From positions 231,153 through 295,152 of the forward strand of contig BPQB01000040.1 of NCBI GenBank assembly GCA_019973155.2: a DNA stretch of 64,000 nt, written 5' to 3'. Source of the DNA: Phanerochaete sordida (Eukaryota; Basidiomycota; Agaricomycetes; Polyporales; Phanerochaetaceae). The notes beneath the pieces are model-generated. The model was not told where the DNA came from. It made no database searches and saw only the letters and a program-made list of their open reading frames with translations. The translations under genes were made by a program, and so were the position numbers. How positions within the stretch are numbered: the stretch's first letter is position 1; every line of letters starts with the position of its first letter. Shown here one piece after another: positions 1-12,653 of this stretch.

Positions 1-1768
1 CGGGCAATATGCTTATCATGACCATCGCACACGCGCGTGCAACGGGCGACGGCTCTCTGATCCGCGCATATGATGTGAGCTTTCACTGTCCTCATAATGC
101 TCCGCTTTCTAATCGACACACAGTATACGCTCTTGAAACAATGGGCTGACTATCTCGTGAATAATACGTCCTCAATGCCTCCTAACCAGTATGTCGTTTC
201 CGAGCTTCGACATAGCCCATGCTGACACGGGAACAGGATTACAGCAGACCTCGGCTCAAAAGAAAACTCGACGAACCTAGCCGTCAAGGGTATTATCGCC
301 ATCGCTGCGATGGCTCAGGCCTGCGCTGCAATGGACGAGCCAGCAGATGCGCAGCGCTACTTGGTGTGTGGCCCAGTCCTGCTTCCGCCTCCATGAAGCA
401 GTCGTTGCTGACGAAACACAGAGCGTGGCACAGGCGTATGCGAGCACTTGGAAGTCACTCGCGCTCGCGTCGGACGGGCACATCCTCGCGAGCTATGACG
501 ACAGCACGAATCCGTCGTGGGCGCTCGAGTACAACTTGTATGCGGACAAGTTGCTCGGCACAAATATCTTGGACGCAGCAGTATGCGGTCTTTACTCGAA
601 GCTAGCGAGGCGTAGCGCACTGACAGCAGTATCTGCAGGTGTACAGCTCGGAGACGTCGTTTGTGCAGAGCCTTCTGAGCGCCAATCCGGGTAAGTGCCA
701 TTTGGCAGGCGTGCAGCCGCTGCCGACGTACTAATCTTTACTTCTAGATGGTCTGCCTATCAGCAGCGATCAACTGGGCCCCAAGGCAAACGCTGATACA
801 GGTGCGCCGATATGAAGCACCTCAGGCATTAATCCTGAATTCGGCGTACAGCTTGGACGCTGTTCACCGCCATGACCATGACTGACAGCGGCGTGAGGGA
901 TAATCTCATTGACTACGTTTGGAATATCGCGTCGAGGAACATGTCTGGGACAATCTTTTCGACGCTCGTCGCCCTCGATGGGAAGGGTGGGGCGGAAGGT
1001 AATTCGGCTGCAAGGTACGAAAGCGGCATCGAGTAGCTGATACTGCGTGCTGAAGCCTCTGACAAGCCCCGGAGTAGGCGCAATGTTTGCACCTATCGCA
1101 CTTAAGTAGGAAATATCTGCAACTCTGTTCTTCCTTCGCTAACGACGCGTCGCAGCCTTCCCAACTCCAGAATCACTGTCCCACAGCTCTCAAACAGCAC
1201 ATCCACCAACCCTTCCAACCCCACCAGCCCAGGCAGCCCAGACAACTCTGCCAGCTCGTCACATTCCAACGTCAGGCCGATCGTCGGTGGCGTCGTGGGC
1301 GGGATCGGCCTTCTGGTGCTGCTCGGCGTGGGCTTCTTCCTGTGGCGCCGGCGCCGCGCAGCGGAGGACGAGAAGCTCGACGCGGCCGCCACGCAGCCGC
1401 GGCCGTACAACTACGCACGCGAGACCTCGCAGGCGTGGGGATCACCCGCGGCGCTGAACCTGCCGATCGATACGTCAGCTGAGCCTACTGAGCCCACGGC
1501 TGCGTATCCGCGCATGATGGCGAAGGCCGCAGAGCCCCGCCAGCCGCAGGCGCTGGCCACTACAGGCTCGGTACATATGAGCAACAGCGGGCCATCGAGC
1601 AACAGCGAGCCGCCGACACTCGCCCCGCGGGGAGACATCGCGAACCAGGTTTCGCCGCAGGAGGTGCAAAGCCTGCGACAGGAGGTGCAGAACCTGAGGC
1701 TGGTGATGCAGTCGCTCCGCGAGGGAGCGATGGAGCCACCGCCGACGTATCATGAGGAGGATCTTTGA
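1..1768 (+). CDS. gtaA: GtaA-type glutaminase, membrane-anchored (5' partial)
   Basis: C-terminal part of a fungal glutaminase A family protein (DUF4965/DUF5127/DUF1793 group), which deamidates glutamine. The start lies left of the window. Conserved blocks are visible across short introns: GNMLIMTIAHARATGDGSL at the left edge, KQWADYLVNNT after an intron at 75-123, then after a second intron (189-236) NLAVKGIIAIAAMAQACAAM, WALEYNLYADKLLGTNI, and near 850-1010 a block matching the family's ending (FTAMTM, NSAARYESGIE). Unlike secreted GtaA, this protein continues with a Ser/Pro/Asn-rich stalk, a glycine-rich TM helix (PIVGGVVGGIGLLVLLGVGF, about 1274-1333), an RRRR stop-transfer and a tail of about 140 residues. 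The tail has a short heptad-like segment (QSLRQEVQNLRLVMQSL) and ends in PPPTY (a PPxY motif). Family assignment is firm; exact middle exons are approximate. Confidence 0.85.
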
Positions 1769-2303
1769 TAGCTTTCTTTGACCATTTGTCTTGTTCACTT
1801 CCATCCTCTTCGTATCATATCTTCGCTGGCCGGATAATTGTCACCTCGTTTGGGATTTTCTTCACATTGCATACTTGGACTTGAGATCTAGTTAGCATCG
1901 TGCCCGCATTTTTGCATATAGAAGTTGTCGATCCAGGGTGTATCATAGATATATGATCCCTCCCTTGACGAATGCCTGGCAGTCCTAACCGGTTCCAGGT
2001 GTTCAGCGTTCAGGATCTACGTCAGGAGATAGCAAGCTTGCGGATGATGATGCGGTCGATTTGTCGGGATAGCCTGCAACCTCTGCCTACGTATCAGTTA
2101 GAGGATGTCTGAAGGGAACCTTCCAGCTAGCCGTTGCGGTCAATATCGTTGCCATCGGGTGTTATATTGACTTGCTTGTCAGATTGCACGCTACGGACTT
2201 AGTCAACATGGTCATGACATAACAGCATCTAAATGGAGGGACAAGATGTTCACGGATCCGACGACAAGAGGCTATGGATAGCACGGACACGAAAACCTGA
2301 GGT
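1769..2303. other. Intergenic gap between convergent genes, holds a gene relic
   Basis: Tail-to-tail gap between the glutaminase and the helicase. Apart from the decayed glutaminase tail listed separately, nothing recognisable is seen. Confidence 0.6.
1981..2112 (+). pseudogene. Relic of a duplicated glutaminase C-terminal tail
   Basis: Read in one frame, this stretch gives NRFQVFSVQDLRQEIASLRM, continues with MMRSICRDSLQ and ends PLPTYQLEDV followed by TGA at 2110-2112. It aligns with the end of the upstream gene (NQVSPQEVQSLRQEVQNLRL, then VMQSLREGAM, then PPPTYHEEDL-stop). Heptad spacing, the PTY and the Glu-Asp C-terminus are all kept. No upstream TM helix or catalytic part is seen, so it is a truncated remnant of a tandem duplicate, or less likely a retained alternative last exon. 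Confidence 0.65.
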
Positions 2304-5300
2304 CTACACTCCCCAATCCCAAGGACTACGTGCTGCGCCATGCGTGCGAGCGATCTCTTCATATTGCATGTCGCGAGTGTTGTTGGATATCAGACTATGA
2401 CCTGTCCCGCCAATGGGTGCGCTGCACTCGGGACAGAACGCCTGTTGATTAGCTCCACCGCACTGATCAGAGTCTTAACGTCAGAACAGTAATCGCAAAG
2501 GTAGAAACGCCGCTCACGTCGCCTATGACAAAGGTATGTCCGCGCGGGCATTTGTAAAAATGTCCGGTATGAGCTGTGGACGTGGTCAAAATCTACTCGC
2601 AACAGGAATGATGGTAGATTTACTTACAGAAATTCAACCCCTGGACGATATCGTGCATCTCCTGCAACGACACTGGCTCGTAGAACGTTTGCATGCGCAA
2701 AGATCTCTCGAGCTTCTGCCATTCCTGGATGATGACGTTTGCAGGCTCGCTGAAAGTCGCGGTCAACCACTCGAGCTCTGGCTTCTGATCAACCCGCTGG
2801 ATGCGCGAGTGAGCGAGCTTGACACCTTCGCTGGAACGCAGAGCTTCTTCATGCTTCTCTTTCGCGCGATCGGCCAACTGGTTGCGCTCGTCGCGAAGCT
2901 GCCCTCGAATACGGCTGCCCTCGACATTGAAGCGGAAGAACTCGAGGTCGATGCGCATGAGAAGCAATGATGTCTTGACGATCTGGCGATGACTTTCGGA
3001 ATCCTGGGCGATCCCTAGCGCGATCCGACCATCTTGAAGACACGACCGGAAGGCGAAGGAAATGAACCGGTCCCAACGCTGCCTGTTGTCTGACGGATAG
3101 GAAGGACGCGAGGTGAGGGCAGTACACCAAGCCTGTGCGAGGTCGGCAATTGCGAGACGGATGTGAATAGATGTCCAGAACGCTTCAACCAAGAATCTAC
3201 GATCTGCGCGGGGCTGAGGTTGGCCAACGCCGAGTCGGGCCATCCGCATCGCATGCTCATGAGGGTTCCTAGGGGCGCTCTCCGGGTGCTGCGCAGCGAG
3301 GTCCATCTCCCTCTGATATAGGTAGGAGAACGAGGCTTCCCAGGCATGAACGTGAGCTGAACGAATGCTCGCGACCGCAACCACGTCATGATAAGCGGTG
3401 AGGAGGGTTCGGACAGTCGCGCGCCAGGGAGCCACTTCTGGTACCGGGACGCCATGCAGTTCGCCATTGCTCGGGTCGAGAGCTTTGCTAGGGAGTGGGG
3501 TGCTACGAAGTTGCTGGAGAAGTGCTCGCTGGTTTGTCTGATGGGCAGCTTTGTTCTTGGAAATCTTGACGATCGACAGCTTGTCGTTCGCAGCTTCTGC
3601 CTTGAGCGCGACCTTCAATGTTGCCGATTGAACACCTTCTAGCCTTCTGCCTATTGCGGCGAGCGATCGTGACATGCGGAACGCCACGTTATTCTCCAAA
3701 ATGTCGAGATCGGCCCTCTTGAAAACTCGGCCATATCGGTTTGACCTAATAGCGGTCCGGCACGTTGGGCAGGTGGGTGGCTTCCGGAAGTCGTTCGGCG
3801 GGGCTTCGAGACCTGTCCAGCGCCCTTCATCGTCTGCCTGGTAGTAGTCTCGCATCGAAGCATGCCCATCGAGGGTCTCCACTGTGAAGACGTGGCGGCA
3901 GTTTGGCAAAGTGATCAGAAGATCATCCAGGCCTTCCATATCCGGGTCGACGTCCGCTAGAGTTCTTGCGAGAATGAGGTCCACAACCGTGTCCTGTTGC
4001 TCGAGGCTGGCACAGAATGGGCAGACTTGAATGGTGCAATCCTCGCCGCATACTGAAGCAACTGGATCAGCTAGAGCCTAGGAGTCCCATGTGCGAAGAA
4101 TAAACTGACCTGAGGGGCAGCGGTGCCCACATCTCAGAATCGACGTGCAACGCAGGTCGCAGGGAAGGCGAGCGCACACCTGTATGCACTCAATGAGAGG
4201 GCACTTCGACATAGGCACAAATTGAACTCACAGATCCGCATGGTGCAGGGCATTTTTGATGAGGGCATTGCCTAAGGAAATGACAGGTCAGCTCTCGCTA
4301 AGACAACTTGCTCTTCAGATGATTTGCTTCGCGTACCATAGACAGGGTTCTTGACAGGGAGCACATGGGGTGGAACACGGCTGTCGGCAATGGGCGTGTG
4401 CACAGGTTTGACGACAAGGAGCCTTGCACTCTGTAGTGCACTCGTGATCTTCCGAACACGCCCTGTCACACTCATGCTCGCAATATAGGCGACGCTGGCA
4501 TGGGTGAGCCCGATGAAGCCGCCGTGCTACCGCTTCTCCCATGCCTTCGGTCGTGGCGTTCAGACCTTGGCATTGATGACAGTACGCCTTGCAGTTCCTA
4601 CCGCAACACGCCAGAATTCCTGCACAGGGTGCGTTGCACTCGTGCTGAGACGCGTCGTCCGAGCAACCCATGTCCGCCTCGTGTTCGCAGCTCGGAAGCT
4701 TCTTCTTGACGCGAACATCGCATCGCACTTGGGACAGATCGTCGAGGGCAAAACTATCAAGCCAGAAGGTAAATATAATATCACACAGCAAGCCGAAAGA
4801 TGCTGTAATTGCTCACCAAGACACTTGCGCTTTGAAATGGCCACAGGGAAGCTCGACATGAGGCACGATGGTCAAGCATTGCCCACATGGCTCTGCGCAA
4901 GGTCTAGAGCATGGATGTCCACGGGGACAGAGCCGAGTGCAGCGTTGCTCGCACCTGACGCTTCGGTGATTCGGGTCGTCGGAGTGACACTATAGTCGCG
5001 GTCAGCGACGACATTAGTTATAGAGTTTCTAAGTCTTTAGTACCTTGTAAGGACAAAGGTGTCCACAACCCAGCCTGGAATCGCACTGCCTGAGGCATCC
5101 ACCTGGTAAATTGTTAGTCAAAGAAGATTTGACTGGTCGCTTGTAGCGTGGAGACATACCATCTGGAGCAATTCGGGGTAGCTGTCCAGGTTTCGAAATT
5201 CTCTCCAGCTGATCTTGGTGACGTTGGCAGGCGATGGGAAGGTGGTCGCCAACGCAGTCGCCTTCGTCTAGGATGGAGAGGATCGATCGCCACATGGGGC

Positions 5301-8300
5301 TGCGGAGCCTGAGGTCGCGCGCATTGCCCAGGATATATAGGCCTTCCCTAGCTCTCGATAGAGCGACTAGGATAGATATGAGTGCGAGGATTAAATCGAG
5401 AATATTTCAAACTCGCCGTTGGTACGATTCTCGGACTACCAAAGAAGAATGTCTCAGAAGCTGTACAGGTTGAGTAGACACCGGCTTACTTTGAGGAAGC
5501 CTACGTTCACTCGCCCTTTCGACGAGTGCCCGTAGACCGTCTCGTCATCCTCGGCTCCCCCAGAGTTGCGCACAAGAGACAAAATGACAATCTAAGCATG
5601 CTACTTATCAACCTGCGCCTGCCAATGCATCAAAGCCAACCCTACCTTGGCCTCTTCTCCTTGATAATTATCGATAGTTCGCAGGCGAACCTGTATAAGA
5701 AATATGAAGCTGCTGCAACATGCCATATTTCAACAGTACGCACTCGACGTGTCACTTTGACGTGCTCGACAGTGGTGATATCTGCTCCGACGTCCTCTTG
5801 ATCAGCTTCGCGATCTGCTAGGTCCCGTTGGTCCCGCTCGTCGATGACAACGGCGACCTTTTGCGCCAGAGCGTCACGCATGCGAGCCAACTGCCCTAGG
5901 TAAGCGCAGAGAACAACGATATCGCCTTCGGCTGAGTAGGGGCCTTGTCTGGCATAGTTCAAATCAGCGTCACGAGCTATAGCATAGCTGATTGGATGGC
6001 ATACCGAAGCAGGTACATGACAAGATCTACAGTCATATCGACCTAGAATAGAGCATGGTGAAGACGAAGTCCTGATGGTTGAAGTAAAACCTACCTCAAA
6101 CTGGTTGTACTTCGAGATCGAATCATCTTCGCCCCCGTTCTCCTTGTGACGGTGGTCGAAGAAGAAGGCGTTCTTGTGCATACCACGTACCGCAGGGTAT
6201 GTTGTCACGGATGCATGGTCTTCGAGCTTTGGATACAGCGTACGGCTACCAATGGAGATCAACATTCAGCTCGCTCTAGATGAGGCGATTTTGCCGTACC
6301 GTATAAGGTCCGATATTTGGGGACGCATACGTCGCTGTACGTTGATCTGGGACATGGGGAATCCCGAGGATGATAGACGCTCCATGAGGGACATGTCAAA
6401 CTTGTGCAGCTTTCCACCGCTCTTGTGCTCGGTGGAAAGCGCTGCGCAATGGATGAGCACCTATATACCACCACGAAATAGAACGACATTTACCGAAGTT
6501 GTTGATGGTTGGACGCAGTTGCTGTGGGTCTCCGATGAGGATGACATGCTGGATAGACGGTACGAGAGCACCCAGGATGTGGGCTTCGAGGACTTGGCCC
6601 GCTTCTTCGACAAGCATAATTCGGGGCCCAATAGTCTTTCTCGCGAGTCAGATTCTGGACCGAAGTACACAAAGTTCTGACTCATACCTCAAGCATTGCA
6701 GTGAGATTTGCCGCGCCTAGAAGGATGAGCCGGACAAACATGAGCGTTCTGGTACCGATAAAGCGAGCACTTCTCACCCGTAGTTGTGCAACCAATGATG
6801 TCCACGTTCCGAAGCAGCTCACACCGTGCCTGCGATCCACTCTCAGTATTGTCTCGCAGGTACAGGAGGAAACGAACGACGTACGGCAGCCCTGCCTTCG
6901 TTGTATTGCTGAATAGCGTCGGCATGTTTGCGCCGTAGACGTTCGAATTCTTCCGTCCGAGTAATTTGCGAGAGAGCAGAGACTGTTGCGACCCAGTGCT
7001 CGTGGAGCCTGCCGCGTTCCACACGAGAGAGCGACCAGACTCCGTCGTGCTCGAGGAGTACGTTCAGTTCGCGATCAGAAGAGGGGACAGGAGGGAGGTT
7101 GGCGTAACCACAGAAGGCAAAGAACTGGCTCAGGTCGCGGAAGTCGGAGGGCTGAATGCCTTCAGGAAGAGAGGAGGTGTCTGTGACCGTTCGCTCTTGA
7201 GGCCGCGCAGGAGTTGGGTTGGCCGCTTGTGGCTGACTCGACGCGACAGGCGCATCAGCATACACTTCATTGTCCGCGATACCTACGTCCTCGGCCTCCA
7301 CGGTCATATACATCCATGCTTCTTCCGGCGGTACCTGCTCGGCATCGTCGAAATCGAGTTCGCTCTCAGCGACGTCGGAAGTATCGATCGCGGACGCGGT
7401 CTCGGACGACACCTCTGAACCATCACTCTCGGAGCGCAGGACATCGTAGGGGTTCGTATCTGGGGACGGATCTGCACTCGGATCAGCTGCAGGCGCAGAG
7501 TTCGCTGCACGTGGATTGCGCTCCTGCAAATGCGCGGCCTCCAGGAAGTCCAAGTCGTCCGAGCGCAGCCAATATCCGTAAAGTGTCGCGTCCGAGAGAA
7601 GCGGATCGGTCCCTGCCCTGGACACCCGCGTCCATGCAGCTTCGCCCTGGTTGGCAGTGAACAGAAGGTGGACCCAAGGCGGTGGCTGTGCGAAATCTTC
7701 GAAGAAGACGGGCGTGGCATACTTGAGGTGGTCCATGATGTCTTCGCTGCCGATACTCGTCTTGAGACATTCCTTCATCAATTCGCGAATCTCCTGTTCA
7801 ACCGTTTTGACGTCTCTATAGTTCTCCGAAAACGCGCGATCAAGCCGAGATCGGCCAGCGACAGCCTCCATAGCTTCGATGGAGAACTGCGAGATACGCT
7901 CGTCAGACGAACGCGACCCGAGGCGTACGACCTTCTTTGTGATGCCGGCGTCGAGGACGGAGCAGAGCATGTGATCGAGGGCATGGTTCGTGAACGCAAT
8001 CATGAGGATAGGCCCGACCTTGTTTGAGAGCAAGACGTCGATTGCCTTGACGCCTGTGTAACTCTGCATAGATGAATGAATAAATTGTGATAGAAATTGG
8101 AGAGTCAGGCTTACCTTGCCGGTGCCAGGAGGTCTGGGTAGACGCAGGTAACACTTGTCAGAATCGCCAAAATCACGCATGAAGAGGGAACTGACCCTTG
8201 TATCAGAGAAACCTCTCGAGTCAGAGCATCAATGATAGCGTCTGCTTGGCTAGGATCCAGAGAGCTTCTCGATCGAAGCTCGGTCCTCGCAAGCTCCACA

Positions 8301-10830
8301 GAGTCAGAGTCTGTCGCCGTCAGCCGCAGGGTCTCAACACCAGATTCAGATGGAAAGAGCGACGCGAGCTCGAACGAGAAGCCTTCGTTCCGGGCATACA
8401 CAGGTGGGTCAATCTTGATCTTGGCGAGCTCGCCTGGAGGATGGAGCACGAGGTACTTGCTGAACGGTAGCCTGGTCGGCTCGACGCAGAGCGCTTCGAG
8501 GAAGGGTCGGACGGACGCGAACATGACAGTCGCCTCGATGAGTAGCTTGAGGTCGTCGCCGCGGTCCTCAGGGGTGCGCCGGAGCTCCTGCAGGATGCGC
8601 AGTTGGATATCGGCATCAAAGAGCGAGACGCGGACCGCGAGGCGCGAGGCGCTCTGCTTGGCAGACGTGACGTGGTCGTGCACAGAGCTAGAAATGGTGC
8701 CGAGGTGCACGTCGAGGCCAGTAGGCCGCTGCCAGACGAGCGCGACGAGCCCGCCGGAGATGAGCCGCTTGCCGCTCATGCCTTCCCAAAAGGATGCTCT
8801 GCGATTGGCGTCGGGGGCTCGCGCCCGGCCGGGTGGGGTGTCGACGACGAGGCCAACGGAGAGACCTCGTCTGTCGGGCGTAATTTCCGTGAACTCGGCA
8901 TTCGTGTAGACATTGAACATGACGGTATCCTCATTGTCGGTGTGACCATGGTACTTCCCGCCGCCTCGCTGAAGGACAGTATCGAGCTGCGTGTTCCTGT
9001 CAGACGAGTTAAGATCGCTCATGACGAGCTGCACTGATGTGCGAAGTGAAGCACTGGACAAAGCATTGAGTATATGCGCCATCGAGAGTGAGCTAAGAGG
9101 GCGCACGTGAGTTCCTCCCTGAGGAGGCGAAACTGGATATCAAGAAGTCTCTCTGGACTGTCAAGGGCCGCGGGATGGGGGGCATCGTACAGCGTCGAAG
9201 GCAAGAATGCAGGAATACGACAAACAAGTTCTTCATGGGTAGGGGCGATGCGGATGTCCTCGATGTCGACATGGTCATTGTCGTGCCGAGGGCCTTCTGG
9301 TCGTAATTCGCCTGGGCCGACGTAGCTGTTGTGCAGAGCAGCGATGACTCCTTCGTCGGAGTCGACGCTCGCCAAGGGAGAATGCAGTGCCTGCTTGGAG
9401 CGCTCGGTCTTCGCGTGCTCGCGATTCACAATGGATACTAGCTGCTCTACCTTTACCTTCAGATGTTGAACGATTTGCTCTCGCGTCTGTAGAGGAGCGG
9501 AAGTGAGAGGGTCGTTGAAGGAAGGTTGAGCTGCGGTGATCTCTATCGCCCAAAGCTCGATCCAGCTGTTGAGACTGAGGACCAGCGGTCGAAGTTTGGG
9601 GTGTTTTGCTGTAGCGTTCTTGATCCTCGTAAGGCACCTGGACGTCTGAATGAGTAAAGGCTAGTAGTTTGGGGAAGAGAGCGTACTGAAGCAGGACGAC
9701 AGCGAGCGCACCGAAGACTTGTGCCCCTCCGACGTTCTTCGAGACCTTGGAGAATGTCATGCTCGGCTCCTTGAATGACTTGGTGCCGGTCATGATAGTC
9801 TCCATACAGGTCTGAAGACGCTCCGAGAAGGCATCGAAGTGCTCCATGAAAACCATATACAGAGCGCTGCAGGGGATTAGATGGTGAGGAAGGTTGATAT
9901 GTACTACACATACTTGATCAGGTGAGATAAGACGCTCTTCACAACGAAATCAGACGAAAGATACTGCAACATGGCATTCAGACGGGTGTCAAGCCTCGAG
10001 AAGATTATCACACACCTGAAGAAGGACGATGTAGCCGCGATGGAAAGACAAGATATTTCTGTTGTTATTGACGTTGACCGCGACGGATTCACAGCTTAAG
10101 ATATCATTGAAGCGCTGCAAGCCGTTACCCTGAATGTACAAAGTGAAAGGTTAGAGCATCGCTTATGACAGTGTCCAGGAGAAATACCTTTGCAACGGCT
10201 GAGAGTAGAAGCTTGATGATTGAAACACGAGATTAGACATGGCCGAAAGCACGAACATGCAAAGCTTACCTGACCGTCCTCGGTGGTCTGGCATGGCTCG
10301 CAGTCAGGAGTGTAGAAGCAATCAAGGGTATGTTCACTTACCCACGAAACGTTGTTGGATGTAGCATCGGACAGGAGGGCAAGGAAACTATGCATATCAA
10401 GCGCACCGCGGAAGTGATAGTCGTCCCGCAGGTACATCTTCAAGTAGTTGTGAACCTCCGATGGCGTTTTAGGCTTGGAGCTTCCAGCAAAAAGCGAGTC
10501 GCTCCCCGTCTCGAGTAACCTGGAGATACCTGCGGGTGTCAAGAAAGGCAGCAGGGCATCTGCGTTGTTCGAGGCCGCTGCTACTCCAGGGGGAGACAAG
10601 CTGGATTCTACAGGCTGCTCGTGCTTGTAACGGCACTGGAAACCGCGTTTGCAGTCGCCCGTTCGCCAGTAGAAGATGCATTTTCCCGGAGGCACCGGTG
10701 GGGCGGTAGTTGTCGAGGAGCCCTCGGAAGTGGCAACATTGGGTGGTCGGTCGATGTGAGAGAATTTACAGTTGGCTCCATTGCGGCAGCCACCAGGTTT
10801 GAGGTGAAAGTGACAAGGTACCTTGGACAT
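2304..10830 (-). CDS. NFX1-type zinc finger SF1 helicase with N-terminal CCCH fingers (ZNFX1/Hrr1-like)
   Basis: Very large multi-exon gene, roughly 2.2-2.4 thousand residues. The start is the ATG at 10830, just before [13 protein letters not shown]. Order of parts: two CCCH fingers ([20 protein letters not shown] and [20 protein letters not shown]); a long helical region; a UPF1-like SF1 helicase core with Walker A QGPPGTGKSYTG, assembled across two introns near 8100-8200; a Walker B-like [11 protein letters not shown] and motif [11 protein letters not shown] near 6500-6600; the late-motif sequence YQGEEAK near 5650, then [21 protein letters not shown]1 cysteine repeats (about 5160-4200, for example CGHLCP and [18 protein letters not shown]); and a C-terminal finger ([25 protein letters not shown]) ending PWDWGV-stop at 2304-2306. 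Relatives are ZNFX1 and fission yeast Hrr1, which act in small-RNA silencing and RNA surveillance. Direct silencing activity here is inference. Confidence 0.88.
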
Positions 10831-11356
10831 CGTGGTTGTCAAGGAAGTGGGGGCGACCGAGTAAGGAGGCCTCTGAGCCCTTATAACTGCACGAAGGAAA
10901 GAACTCTAATATCCTGATACAGCGCGGCTTCTGAGTCACGCGCGGCGGCCTCGAGGCAGCAAATAAGCAGCCTGAGAGTCCCTAGAAGATTCGAGGAGCA
11001 ATGCAGAGGGCTACAGCACTTCAAAAACGCGTTGCATGGCAAGCAGACAGAGCGTAGTTGAGGGACCGAGCGGGTATTAGGTCATATTTATCGTGTTGTC
11101 ACTACAGGATGCAGATTTGCTAGGATGCCCAGTACCAAATCTGCAGCCTGAAGAAAATAAAGAAAGGAACAGTCGAACCTTCCTCTATGTCGTCGTGCAC
11201 ACAGGTTGTGGAACGGGCTGAAGTTGTGGGGAAAGCGCGAAGGCCGAAATGCGGGCGGCTAACCCTAACCCCATCCGGTTTACCGGGGAGCGGGGAAATC
11301 CCGAGCCGTATGCGGATGCGGGGAAGGGTGCTTACAGCCTACGTCTTGCATCCACC
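10831..11356. promoter_or_regulatory. Shared divergent promoter region (helicase / ETF alpha)
   Basis: 526 bp between two divergent starts. It holds a telomere-like AACCCTAACCCC run at about 11260-11272 followed directly by the near-palindrome CCGGTTTACCGG. No clear TATA box is seen on either side. Confidence 0.4.
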
Positions 11357-12516
11357 ATGCTCCGTGCTCGCTCTCTCGCATCGTTCAGACCTCTAGTCCT
11401 CAGGACATATGCCACGGCTGCAGGCCCCCATGCTCTCGTCTTTCTCGAGCATCGCGGCGGTGTCATCGACTCAGGCTCACTTTCCGCCCTCACCGCGGCG
11501 GAGAAGCTGGGAGGCCAGGTCACTGGCCTTATCGTAGGATCCCAGGAGGAGGTACAACAAGTGCTGCCCAAAGCTCAGAAGTGCGTACCGATGCTGCTGT
11601 CTAGCTCCAGTGCGTCTGACCATCGTCGTGCCAGGCTGAAGGGCCTAACAAGCGTGCTCCATGCATCTGCGCCCCAGTACGCGCCACCACTGCCGGAGGC
11701 CGTCACTCCTCTCCTCGAGAAGCTTTTGAAGGACTCGCCATTCACACACGTCGTCTCAGCACACTCTGCGTCTGCAAAGTCCTTGCTTCCTCGCGTTGCT
11801 GCGAGGCTTGACGTCCCGGCCGTCTCTGACATCACCTCGGTCGAGCACGACAGCTCATCAAACAGCACGACGTTCACCCGCCCCATATACGCAGGCAACG
11901 CCATCGCTACGGTGCGCGCGCCATCCGAGATCCCACTGAAGTTCTTCACGGTGCGCTCGACCGCGTTCGGCGCCGCGTCGGCGGACGGGTCCGAAGTTGA
12001 GGCTAAGTCGGTCGACGCCGTGGAAGTCGCGAAGCCCGGCTCGGAGCACGTGAAGACGGAGCTCACAAAGTCAGACCGCCCCGAACTGGGTGCTGCGAGC
12101 CGTGTTGTGTCGGGTGGACGCGCGCTGAAGGACGCGAAGACGTTCAATGAGACCCTCGAGCCGCTCGCGGACCTCCTCGGCGCTGCCATCGGAGCCTCCC
12201 GCGCGGCCGTCGATGCGGGCTATGCCGACAACTCGCTGCAAGTTGGCCAGACTGGCAAGGTCGTCGCCCCTGAGCTGTACATTGCCATCGGCATTTCCGG
12301 CGCGATTCAGCACTTGGCTGGTATGAAGGACTCGAAGCTCATCGTTGCCATCAACAAGGTAAGCTAGCTTTTGCGTTCTAGGACCTCTTGTTCAACGCTT
12401 TGCACGATCTCCAGGACCCGGACGCTCCCATCTTCCAGGTCGCGGACGCCGGCCTCGTCGCCGATCTCTTCGAGGCAGTTCCGGAGCTGGTCAAGAAGCT
12501 TAAGGAGCAGCAGTAA
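11357..12516 (+). CDS. ETFA: Electron transfer flavoprotein subunit alpha, mitochondrial
   Basis: Alpha subunit of the mitochondrial matrix flavoprotein that carries electrons from acyl-CoA and other dehydrogenases to ETF-ubiquinone oxidoreductase. The chosen ATG begins [20 protein letters not shown], a typical arginine-rich presequence; an in-frame ATG at 11249 would add 36 unlikely residues. Domain I ([16 protein letters not shown]) is followed by the FAD-binding domain with [31 protein letters not shown], and [20 protein letters not shown] at the end. Two introns: 11581-11634 (54 nt, stop-free and in phase, so easily missed) and 12359-12414. The product is about 349 residues, close to the family norm. 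Confidence 0.95.
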
Positions 12517-12653
12517 TATGAATGTTTGTATGCCATAACGACTAGAACACATAAATCATACTTCGCTACACTATCTCGCCCATTCGGAGTTTCCCAACGC
12601 TTCTACCTGTGTACGAGCATAATCGGCCGTCACAGTCGCGCGACTACGTCTTG

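Noticed and set aside
11249..11356. Upstream in-frame ATG of the ETF alpha gene
   Set aside because: It would place 36 Gly/Pro/Asn-rich residues before a perfect mitochondrial presequence. The downstream ATG at 11357 is preferred.
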